From Herbihabitans rhizosphaerae (GTDB taxonomy: Bacteria; Actinomycetota; Actinomycetes; Mycobacteriales; Pseudonocardiaceae), in NCBI RefSeq assembly GCF_004216555.1, contig NZ_SGWQ01000001.1, positions 679,126 to 743,125 on the forward strand: 64,000 bases of DNA, in the 5' to 3' direction. The notes under the pieces are model-generated. The model was given only the letters and a program-made list of their open reading frames with translations. It did no database searches and was not told where the DNA came from. Of this stretch, positions 33,546 to 40,503 are shown piece by piece; the first letter of the stretch is position 1; each line of letters begins with the position of its first letter. A program made the translations under genes and the position numbers.

Positions 33546-33926
33546 TCAAAGAAGGCTGATGCCGTTGGCGATGAAAGGGATGCCGTAGTAAGCACCTAGC
33601 GGCAAAACAATCATATTACCGGTACAGTCGTGACCCTCCCAGAAAACATGGGCCGCCCCTGTCAGGTTCGCACCCGACCATGAGCCCGGGATTCGGAGAC
33701 ACTGCCCCAGCTGCAGCGCTGGCGTGACGACGGACAAAAGCCCCTCACCATTCATGCCGACCCAGCCACACACGTTCCCCTGCGGACAACCCTCCCAGCC
33801 TTGCGTTCCCACAGTGTTGCCGTCCAGTCGTGGCGAGGCAGCGGTGGCGGGTGCCGCAGTTGCGATCAATCCTGCGCTCACCACTACAGCACCTATCGCA
33901 CCTACAATGCGATTTCGGATCCCCAT
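33546..33926 (-). CDS. Small secreted protein, peptidase inhibitor I36-like
   Basis: A 126-residue exported protein. The signal peptide ends near TAAPATAAS; the mature part has WEGCPQGNVCGWVGMNGEG, LGQCLRIPG and HDCTG, a cysteine spacing like that of Streptomyces metalloproteinase inhibitors of family I36, which have a crystallin-type beta fold. Two disulfides are likely. ATG 33926 has AAAGGA at a suitable distance; ATG 33935 is too close to it. GC content is clearly lower than in neighbouring genes, suggesting recent acquisition. Confidence 0.7.
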   Translation of the reverse strand: MGIRNRIVGAIGAVVVSAGLIATAAPATAASPRLDGNTVGTQGWEGCPQGNVCGWVGMNGEGLLSVVTPALQLGQCLRIPGSWSGANLTGAAHVFWEGHDCTGNMIVLPLGAYYGIPFIANGISLL

Positions 33927-33975
33927 TTCAAACATCCTTTCAGTCAGCAGACCTGTCGAGATACACCGCTAGCCG

Positions 33976-34242
33976 CTAGTTCGCCCAGAAGATCCACCGA
34001 TCAAGAACACCGCCCCCGACATTGATACAATCGCTGGTCGCCCCTGGCGGCAATGCACTCCTGGCGGTTTCACACTCCGCCTCCGTACTGAAAGGGCCGA
34101 CCCAGTGTCCCGCAACGGAAACCTGAGACTTGACACTCTTTCCCGATGCGGTATTGGCGGTTGTTTCGGCGCTTGCCGACGACGCGAAGACAGTTCCGAT
34201 CAGTGCCATTCCGGCAGTCAGGACAGTAATCTTACGCAACAT
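33976..34242 (-). CDS. Small secreted protein of unknown function
   Basis: An 88-residue exported protein: signal MLRKITVLTAGMALIGTVF with cleavage near SSASAE, then about 58 residues with two cysteines (EAECETARS and SDCINVG) and aromatic patches (GHWVGPFST, RWIFWAN). ATG 34242 follows TGGAGAAG by 7 bases. It lies upstream of the I36-like gene on the same strand and shares its lower GC, so both may have arrived together. No family recognised. Confidence 0.65.
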   Translation of the reverse strand: MLRKITVLTAGMALIGTVFASSASAETTANTASGKSVKSQVSVAGHWVGPFSTEAECETARSALPPGATSDCINVGGGVLDRWIFWAN

Positions 34243-34450
34243 GAATGACTTCTCCATTTATTCGATAGATTAGTCTGCCGAGGATTTCACCCTCGAACTT
34301 CATGTCGATTCTTCACCGTGCGTATGTGATCGTCGTCCGGTCACGAACGTAAGTTCCCCGTACGCCTCGCGACGTATTCCCGGCAAGTCCGCACGCCTCG
34401 ACGCAGCGGGCCACGTACGCCCGCCACGCCGGGCTGGTATCACCTGATTC

Positions 34451-36022
34451 CTAGGCGGGCCAAGGGATCTGGGGCGATCGGTAGAAGTCCACGCCCTGCT
34501 CCGTCCACTTTGGACCTTGCCGAGCCAGCCGCTGGCGGAACGACTCCCAGTCGTGCGTGCTCCACGCTGACCAGCCCAACTCCGCGTAGGCCGGCAGCCT
34601 CGGGAACGCCATGAACTCGATGTGGTCGATGTTCTCGAGCGTCTCCGACCAGAGCGGCGCTTCCAGCCCGATCACGGCCGACTCCGGCACACCCTGCATG
34701 TGCGTGCCGGGGTTCCAGCCGTAGGCGTCGGCCACCTCGATGTAGCCGGCCCAGCTCAGCCCGAGCGGCGTGCTCGGGTCGTACTTCATGTCCATGTACG
34801 CCTTGTTCGCCGGCGACATGAGGATCTTGTTCCCGCGCTGCGCGGCCTCGGTGACCTCGGTGTTCGAGTTCGTCGTGCCCCAGTACTGAGGCAGCGCCGA
34901 GGTCGGCGGCGTGGCCTTGAGGAACTCGTGCCAGCCGGCCACCGTCTTGCCGTGCTTCGCCACGATCGGCATGACCCGCTCGATGAACTTGAGGTAGTCC
35001 GGCTCCGGCGTGGAGTGCGCCTCGTCCGAGCCGATGTGCAGGTAGGGCCCGGGGGTCAGCGCGGAGAGTTCACGCAGCACGTCGTCGATGAACGTGTAGG
35101 TGATCTCCTTGCCGATGCACAGCGAGCTGAACCCGACGTCGGTGCCGGTGTACAGCGGCGGCGCGACGCCATCGCAGTTCAGCTCGGCGTAGGAGGCCAG
35201 CGCCGCGTTCGTGTGCCCCGGCATGTCGATCTCCGGCACGACCGTGATCTGCCGCTCGGCCGCGTAGGCGACCAGCGCCTTGTAGTCCTCCTGCGTGTAG
35301 TACCCGCCGGGACCGCCACCGACCTCGGTACTGCCGCCGTAGGTGGCCAGCCGTGGCCAGCTCTTGATCTCGATCCGCCAGCCCTGGTCGTCGGCCAGGT
35401 GCAGGTGCAGGTGGTTGATCTTGTACTGCGAGATCAGGTCGATGTACCGCTTGACGTCGTCCACGGTGAAGAAATGCCGTGCCACGTCGAGCATCGCGCC
35501 CCGGTATCCGAACCTCGGCTCGTCGGTGATCGTACCGCCGGACACCCGCCAGCCGTGCCGGCGCGCGTCGGACTTGGTCGGCAACAACTGGCGCAGCGTC
35601 TGCACGCCGGCGAACAGGCCGCGGTCGGCGTTCGCGCGGAGCACGACACCGTGCTTGGTGACGTCGAGGTCGTAGGCCTCCGGTCCGCGCTTGCGGTCCA
35701 GGCCGCCGAGCACCAGGTTGATCCCGTGCTTGGGGTTGTGCTTCGGCGCCTCGATCCGCAGCTTGTGGCCGGTCGACGAGCCCAGCACGCCGACCAGGTA
35801 ATCGGCGACACCCTTCGCCTCGCGCGGCGCGTGGATCGCGGTCCGGCCGGTGATCTCGTAGTCCGCGCGCGGGTTCGGCTGGGCCGAGACCGGTGCGGGG
35901 ATGATCGAGGTCATCCTGGTGCTGGTCGGTTGTTCGGCCGCCGCCGGCGCCGCGAACAGCGTTCCGGCGACCACGGCCATCACTAACGCCGCGGGGGCGC
36001 GCCTGAATCGTGAGCCACTCAT
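34451..36022 (-). CDS. Secreted GH20 beta-N-acetylhexosaminidase
   Basis: A 523-residue exported enzyme that removes terminal GlcNAc/GalNAc from chitin oligomers or glycans by substrate-assisted catalysis. Signal peptide to ~35 (cut near AAPAAAE); GH20 N-terminal domain ~50-165; TIM barrel from ~170 with HLHLADDQGWRIEI, VPEIDMPGH, the Asp-Glu pair in HIGSDEAH (~331), and a Trp-rich end (GLSWAGYIEVADAYGW, GLEAPLWSE). ATG 36022 follows GGGAGAA. A DasR-like site lies 32 bases upstream of the start. Confidence 0.92.
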   Translation of the reverse strand: MSGSRFRRAPAALVMAVVAGTLFAAPAAAEQPTSTRMTSIIPAPVSAQPNPRADYEITGRTAIHAPREAKGVADYLVGVLGSSTGHKLRIEAPKHNPKHGINLVLGGLDRKRGPEAYDLDVTKHGVVLRANADRGLFAGVQTLRQLLPTKSDARRHGWRVSGGTITDEPRFGYRGAMLDVARHFFTVDDVKRYIDLISQYKINHLHLHLADDQGWRIEIKSWPRLATYGGSTEVGGGPGGYYTQEDYKALVAYAAERQITVVPEIDMPGHTNAALASYAELNCDGVAPPLYTGTDVGFSSLCIGKEITYTFIDDVLRELSALTPGPYLHIGSDEAHSTPEPDYLKFIERVMPIVAKHGKTVAGWHEFLKATPPTSALPQYWGTTNSNTEVTEAAQRGNKILMSPANKAYMDMKYDPSTPLGLSWAGYIEVADAYGWNPGTHMQGVPESAVIGLEAPLWSETLENIDHIEFMAFPRLPAYAELGWSAWSTHDWESFRQRLARQGPKWTEQGVDFYRSPQIPWPA

Positions 36023-36053
36023 GGTTCTCCCAACGCCGACGGTGGGGCGCATA

Positions 36054-36065
36054 AGGTATAGACCA
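36054..36065. promoter_or_regulatory. DasR-type operator (dre-like) upstream of GH20
   Basis: Read on the reverse strand, TGGTCTATACCT matches the dre core TGGTCTAGACCA at 10 of 12 positions. It sits 32-43 bases upstream of the hexosaminidase start, within the probable promoter. Confidence 0.55.
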
Positions 36066-36100
36066 ATTTGGCCGGCTCGACAATCGCCCGATCGGACCGC

Positions 36101-36514
36101 CTACGGACAGCGCTCCGCCAGCTTCACCACAGCGAAGTCGATTCGCGTGTCCTGGGTGAACGGCGTGCCGGCCGCGACGTTCTGCGCGCAGACCTTCCAG
36201 TTCGAGTCCAGGACCTGCTTGCGCTTCGCCCCGGTCGCGTCGTGCGAGAAGCTGATGAACACCGGGTTCCCGGCCGCGCGCTGCATCGCGTTCTGCGCCT
36301 CCTGCAACCCCCGCCCGACCAGGTTCGGCATCACCATCCGGACGGGCGCCGCGACCATGCCGGTCAACATCGCCGAGCCCGACTTCACCACGGCCGTGAC
36401 CGTCGGGGTGGTGCTTGGCCCGCCGGGCGTGATAGTCGGCGATTCTTGTTGACCGCAGCCGGCGAGGGTCAGCGCACCGATGACCATGGCAGCACACAGT
36501 AGTCGTTTGTACAC
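36101..36514 (-). CDS. PASTA-like lipoprotein
   Basis: A 137-residue lipoprotein: signal YKRLLCAAMVIGALTLAGC with lipobox LAGC, a Pro/Thr linker, and one PASTA-like domain (MPNLVGRGLQEAQNAMQ ... SNWKVCAQNVAAGT ... AVVKLAERCP) with two cysteines that could pair. PASTA domains bind cell-wall fragments or act as spacers in wall proteins; a single lipid-anchored copy is common in actinobacteria and has no set role. GTG 36514 lacks a strong ribosome binding site. Confidence 0.75.
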   Translation of the reverse strand: MYKRLLCAAMVIGALTLAGCGQQESPTITPGGPSTTPTVTAVVKSGSAMLTGMVAAPVRMVMPNLVGRGLQEAQNAMQRAAGNPVFISFSHDATGAKRKQVLDSNWKVCAQNVAAGTPFTQDTRIDFAVVKLAERCP

Positions 36515-36542
36515 ACCATGGTCATCGGGCGCGGCCCTCCCA

Positions 36543-36579
36543 GGGTTACCGCAGCGCCGCCGCCAATCGCCCACCGAGG
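36543..36579. repeat. Direct repeat, left copy (orphan 3' end of the SGNH gene)
   Basis: These 37 bases match 37333-37369 at 35 positions. The right copy is the real 3' end of the SGNH hydrolase gene (last codons ERLAAALR and stop). The left copy is a detached duplicate, 790 bases away, not linked to any frame. Confidence 0.8.
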
Positions 36580-36595
36580 CACCCCTTTTGCCGAT

Positions 36596-36612
36596 TAGTC
36601 ATAGTATGACTA
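36596..36612. promoter_or_regulatory. Perfect 17-bp palindrome upstream of a membrane gene
   Basis: TAGTCATAGTATGACTA has 8-bp perfect arms around one G, 35 bases before the ATG. It contains TAGTAT and is followed by TAGATT, either of which could be a -10 box, so a repressor operator over the promoter is likely. Confidence 0.6.
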
Positions 36613-36646
36613 GATTGGAACTATCCGGCAGAGAGGGAGTTCGATC

Positions 36647-37327
36647 ATGACGTCAACGGACGCGCCACCGCGGCGCCCCGCCGTTCTGCGGGCCGCGGCG
36701 ATCGCGCTGCTCGTGGGTACCGCGCTCTACGTGGTGCCGAGCGCGCTGCACGGCAACCCGCCGATCGATTCGGCGAGGGACACGCTCGAGTATGTACACC
36801 AGCGCCCGTCCTGGTGGTTGGTGCACCTGGTCAACATCGCCGCCGTGCTGCTCTGGGCGGGTGCGTTCACCGCGCTGATCCCGGTCGTCGCACCCGCGGC
36901 GCGCGCGCTCGGCCGAGTCCACGGTGTGGTCTTCACCGCCGCGGCAGCCGTGTTCGCTGTCTACTTCAGCATCCACGCGTTCGGCCTGACCACCGTCGTC
37001 GACCAGTACTTCGAGCAGGGTGCCGATCAGGCGGCCGTACTGGAGCGGGCGGAAACGGTGCTGGTATTGCTCGGGAGCACCGCGTTCATCGCACAGGCCA
37101 TGCTCGGCGCGGCCATCGCGCTGACGGGCTTCGTGCTGTCCCGTTCAGTGGTCGTACCGGCATGGCTCGGCTGGGCCGGCGTTGTGCTCGGTGCGGGCTG
37201 GCTGACCGGCGCGGTCGCGGTGAACTTCGCGGTGGTCGTCCTGTTCACGGCGCTGACCTGGGCGTGGACCGCCGTCCTCGGTGTGCTGTTGCTCAAGACC
37301 GCTCGCCCGGTACCAGCGTCCGGGTGA
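36647..37327 (+). CDS. Multi-pass membrane protein of unknown function
   Basis: A 226-residue protein with about six helices: ~15-35, ~58-78 (LVHLVNIAAVLLWAGAFTAL), ~92-112, ~138-160, ~168-188 (AWLGWAGVVLGAGWLTGAVAV) and ~192-215. It resembles small DUF4386-like or general actinobacterial membrane proteins, but I cannot assign a family. ATG follows GAGAGGGAG. The gene and its palindromic promoter lie exactly between the two 37-bp direct repeats, suggesting it was inserted at the end of the SGNH gene. Confidence 0.7.
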   Translation: MTSTDAPPRRPAVLRAAAIALLVGTALYVVPSALHGNPPIDSARDTLEYVHQRPSWWLVHLVNIAAVLLWAGAFTALIPVVAPAARALGRVHGVVFTAAAAVFAVYFSIHAFGLTTVVDQYFEQGADQAAVLERAETVLVLLGSTAFIAQAMLGAAIALTGFVLSRSVVVPAWLGWAGVVLGAGWLTGAVAVNFAVVVLFTALTWAWTAVLGVLLLKTARPVPASG

Positions 37328-37332
37328 CCCGG

Positions 37333-37369
37333 GGGTTACCGAAGCGCCGCCGCCAATCGCTCACCGAGG
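37333..37369. repeat. Direct repeat, right copy (functional SGNH gene end)
   Basis: Partner of 36543-36579 (35 of 37 identical). It contains the stop codon and last ten codons of the SGNH gene. Confidence 0.8.
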
Positions 37370-38199
37370 TTGCGCTGTCCGAGCACGTTCGGGTGCACCG
37401 GCGTGGTGGGCGAGGCCGGCAACACCGGCTCCACCCAACGGGTACCCGGCGCCGTGCACGCGTCGTGGCCGGTGAGCGAGGTCGGATCGAACGCGACCAC
37501 CTTGCCGCCGGTGTTGCGAGTCAGCGCGTCGGTCAACCGCTGCTGCACCACGTTCAGGTACGGCACGTCGCCGGCCGCGATCGGCATCGCCGGCCAGCAG
37601 CCCTTGGTGTCGGGCAGCAGGCGCAGGTAGCCGACAAGCAGGACGGTCGCGTTCGGCGCGCGCTCGGTGACACCGCGGACCACGGCGGCCACCTTCGGCG
37701 CGACCTCCTTCTCGATCTTGCCGAGGAACTGGTCGCTGCCGTCCGGATTGCGGTTCGCCTGCTGACACGGGTTGCCGAACGGGTTGGTCGCGCTGAGCAG
37801 CCCGCACTTTCCGAACGTGGACTCCAGCCCGAAGTCGTTGCCGCCGACGGTGAGCGTGACCAGGTCGACGTCCGGGTTCAGCGCGTCGAACTGCGGCGGG
37901 TTGGTGCCGAACAGCGGCGTCTGCTGCGGGGTGGTCATGTGCTCGGTCGTGGCGGAACCACAGCTGACGTCGGTCAACCTCGCCACGCCGAGCTTCGCGG
38001 CCAGCACGTGCGGGTAGTTGTCGCGGGACCGGAAGCAGCCGACCTTGTCCTCCACGGTCAGCAGCGACGCGATGGAGACATAGGAGTCGCCGAGCGCCAC
38101 GTAATTCCGGTACTTCGGCGTCGCGGACGCGGTGCCGCCGGACAGCAGGCCGGCGGTGACGGCGGCAGCCACGGCGAAGATCGTTGCTTTGTGTCGCAT
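37336..38199 (-). CDS. Secreted SGNH/GDSL esterase-lipase
   Basis: A 287-residue exported esterase. Signal peptide to ~26 (cut near TASAT). Block I ALGDSYVS with the catalytic Ser, block III TVGGNDFG, and block V TPVHPNVLGQ with the catalytic His; six cysteines in three likely pairs (GCFRSRD, DVSCGS, FGKCGLL, NPCQQ, KGCWP, HDACTAP), as in Streptomyces extracellular lipases. ATG 38199 has AGAGGT about 10 bases upstream. It is 38 bases downstream of the second GH20 gene and may be co-transcribed with it. Confidence 0.87.
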   Translation of the reverse strand: MRHKATIFAVAAAVTAGLLSGGTASATPKYRNYVALGDSYVSIASLLTVEDKVGCFRSRDNYPHVLAAKLGVARLTDVSCGSATTEHMTTPQQTPLFGTNPPQFDALNPDVDLVTLTVGGNDFGLESTFGKCGLLSATNPFGNPCQQANRNPDGSDQFLGKIEKEVAPKVAAVVRGVTERAPNATVLLVGYLRLLPDTKGCWPAMPIAAGDVPYLNVVQQRLTDALTRNTGGKVVAFDPTSLTGHDACTAPGTRWVEPVLPASPTTPVHPNVLGQRNLGERLAAALR

Positions 38200-38237
38200 G
38201 TGGACAGACCTCTGTTCTCGTTGTGGGGCAAGGGTTT

Positions 38238-39767
38238 CTACGCGGGCGCGTCGCCAACGGCGTTGATCACCGGAGCGAACAGCAGGTACAGCGCCGGCCC
38301 GGGTGAGCGCCAGGTGTGCTGCGCCATCACCCGCAGCTTGTCGTGGATCGCCACGGCGAGCTGGGCCTCGGTCTGGTTGCTCTCGTCGCACCAGAGCTTC
38401 AGTTTCGAGCCGAGGTTCGACCGGCTCTCCGCCTCGGTCAGCCGCGCGCCGTCGACCGTGATGCCCGGGTCCCAGGTGTCGTACATGAGCGGCGCCGGCA
38501 CGTTGAACGGCGACGCCCAGCCGCCGACCGTGTGATGCGTCGGGGTGAACGGGGCGTTCTGGATCGTGTAGCCGTTGGCGATCAACTGCTTGCCGGTGTA
38601 GGCCGGGCCAAACCACGGCGGCGGGCCGCTCTGCGACCAGTGCTCGATCACGATGTTCCTGTCGACGGTGATCGTGGCGCCGCCGGGGTGCAGGCCGTCG
38701 TTGTGCGCCCGGGCGATCTTGCCGGCCGCGCGCACGATCTCGTTGGCCCAGTTGAAGTAGTGGTGGTACACGTCCTTGCCGGTGGCGTTCGGTCCGAAGT
38801 GGACCCTCGCGTACGCCTCGAGCCGCGGGTAGGCGGCGTAGTCGGTGACGTACTCGTCCGCGCCGATGTGCCAGAAGCGGCTCGGGAACAGCGGCAGGAA
38901 CTCGGTGATCAGGTCGCGCATGAGCGTCCACGCCGCCGGATTGGACAGGTCAAGGTTGCTCTTGTGCGGCACGCCGTTCTTGTCGACCAGCCGCAGTTCG
39001 GGGTGCGCGGCCAGCACCGGGTCGAGGTGGCCGGGGAAGTCCAGTTCGGGGATCACGTCCACGCCGTGGCGCGCCGCGTACGCGATCAGGTCGCGGATCT
39101 CCTGCTTGGTGTAGTGCCGTGCTGCGACGATCTCCGGGTGGATCTGGCTGGCCAGCCGGAATCCGGTGAAGTCGTTGAAGTGCAGGTGCAGCTGGTTCAT
39201 CTTCAGGTACGCCATGTCCCTGATGTGCTTGCGCAGCCAGTCCAGCGAGAAGTACTGCCGGCCGACGTCCACCATGAACGCGCGCTCGCGGTACAGCGGC
39301 CAGTCCTCGGCGACGCCGCCGGGCACCACCCAGCTCTGTTTCAGCAGTTGCAGCACGGTCCGCGTGCCCAGCAGGACACCGCGATTCGTGTTGGCCCGCA
39401 AGGAGATCACCGGTGCGACGGTGAGCCGGTAGCCCTCGTCACCGCCGTCGACCGCGCCGGTACCCAGCTCGATGTCCCCCGGCCGCGCCGGCCCGGTCCC
39501 GGTGTCGACCGGGACGCCGGTCAGCGCGCGGAGGTCCTCGGCGAACGTGCGCGCCGTGTCCGCCAGCTCGGGCGGGGCGAGGACCCGCGCGCCGGCGCCG
39601 AAGGCGTACCCGGTGCCGGCGGCGGTCCAGTGCCGCAGCGCGGGGATGGTCTTGGGTGTGGCGGCCCCCAGGGTCGCCGCCGCCCCCTGCGCGACGGCGA
39701 CCTGTCCAGTCGCGATCGACAACGCCGTGACGGTGATCGCGACGAGCAGGGTGACGACTTTCCGCAT
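38238..39767 (-). CDS. Second secreted GH20 hexosaminidase-like enzyme
   Basis: A 509-residue exported GH20 enzyme, distinct from the 34.4 kb gene. Signal MRKVVTLLVAITVTALSIAT; GH20 N-terminal domain ~60-150; barrel with HLHFNDFTGFRLAS, IPELDFPGH, the Asp-Glu pair in WHIGADEYV (~302) and NIVIEHWSQSG. The barrel lacks the HLAD.QGW form of typical hexosaminidases and is closer to the lacto-N-biosidase-like GH20 branch, so the substrate may be different. GGGAG lies 7 bases before ATG 39767. No DasR-like site; a different inverted repeat lies upstream. Confidence 0.85.
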   Translation of the reverse strand: MRKVVTLLVAITVTALSIATGQVAVAQGAAATLGAATPKTIPALRHWTAAGTGYAFGAGARVLAPPELADTARTFAEDLRALTGVPVDTGTGPARPGDIELGTGAVDGGDEGYRLTVAPVISLRANTNRGVLLGTRTVLQLLKQSWVVPGGVAEDWPLYRERAFMVDVGRQYFSLDWLRKHIRDMAYLKMNQLHLHFNDFTGFRLASQIHPEIVAARHYTKQEIRDLIAYAARHGVDVIPELDFPGHLDPVLAAHPELRLVDKNGVPHKSNLDLSNPAAWTLMRDLITEFLPLFPSRFWHIGADEYVTDYAAYPRLEAYARVHFGPNATGKDVYHHYFNWANEIVRAAGKIARAHNDGLHPGGATITVDRNIVIEHWSQSGPPPWFGPAYTGKQLIANGYTIQNAPFTPTHHTVGGWASPFNVPAPLMYDTWDPGITVDGARLTEAESRSNLGSKLKLWCDESNQTEAQLAVAIHDKLRVMAQHTWRSPGPALYLLFAPVINAVGDAPA

Positions 39768-39838
39768 GGACGAACTCCCGCGTTGGTGTGCGCACTCTTG
39801 CTCGAACTGGGGACCCAGCATGCAAGAAGCAGCACGAG

Positions 39839-39858
39839 TTGCGCAAGAGTCATCTTGC
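39839..39858. promoter_or_regulatory. Inverted repeats upstream of the second GH20 gene
   Basis: TTGCGCAA (39839-39846) overlaps a perfect inverted repeat GCAAGA-GTCA-TCTTGC (39843-39858) about 75-90 bases upstream of the start. Similar TTGC/GCAA words recur nearby at 39796-39827. This looks like a LacI-type operator cluster, not a dre. Confidence 0.5.
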
Positions 39859-39871
39859 AAACTCGATGAAG

Positions 39872-40375
39872 TCAGGCGCCTCGGGCGAACGCCTCGCCGG
39901 TCAGCCTGCGAACCACACCGACAACCGCGTAGGCGGACGGGAGTGCGCGGGCGGCGTCCGGCTTGGCCACCCAGCGCCAGGTGTTCCCGGCGGCAACGGA
40001 ATTCGTCGGAATGACGACGTACGCGTTGTCCGGAGCGAGATGGACACCGAGATCCAGCAATTCGGTCGCGACATCGCCCCTGATCCCTCCTACCGGCTGC
40101 ATCAGAAAAGTCCACCGCGTTCCGTCCGGGTTCGCGATGATCGGACCGTCCAACATCATCATTTCCAGTTCGCGGCGAACCCGGGCGCCGAGCGAAGCGG
40201 GCATTGCCACGGCGTCCAGCACCTCGCCCGCCGCGACGACCAGGCTGCGGCGTCCGACCTGCAGGGACACCGGCCAGCCGAGGGTTTCCTCGTAGACCGA
40301 TCTGGCATCGGCCAATTCGCGTAACCAGGACGGCGCGGGGCGCCCGCCGGTCACGTTCATCATCGTCAGACTCAT
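39872..40375 (-). CDS. Conserved actinobacterial protein of unknown function
   Basis: A 167-residue soluble protein. It opens with a Trp-rich helix (PSWLRELADARSVYEETLGWPVSLQVGRRSLVV), has a central regulatory-looking block (MPASLGARVRRELEMMMLDGP) and ends with a basic segment (SAYAVVGVVRRLTGEAF). It recalls short proteins of Pseudonocardiales related to the N-terminal part of bifunctional DNA primase/polymerase proteins, but no catalytic motif is present and I do not assign a function. GGAG lies 7 bases before ATG 40375. Confidence 0.6.
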   Translation of the reverse strand: MSLTMMNVTGGRPAPSWLRELADARSVYEETLGWPVSLQVGRRSLVVAAGEVLDAVAMPASLGARVRRELEMMMLDGPIIANPDGTRWTFLMQPVGGIRGDVATELLDLGVHLAPDNAYVVIPTNSVAAGNTWRWVAKPDAARALPSAYAVVGVVRRLTGEAFARGA

Positions 40376-40503
40376 GATCTGCTCCAATTCACGGAAGCGC
40401 GAGACGCAATTCCCATGGATTCGAGAATCTGCCGATGTGATTCGACGCACAACCCCTAGACAGCCGGTCGCTCCCCTACAAAAAACAGACCGTTCAGGCT
40501 GTT

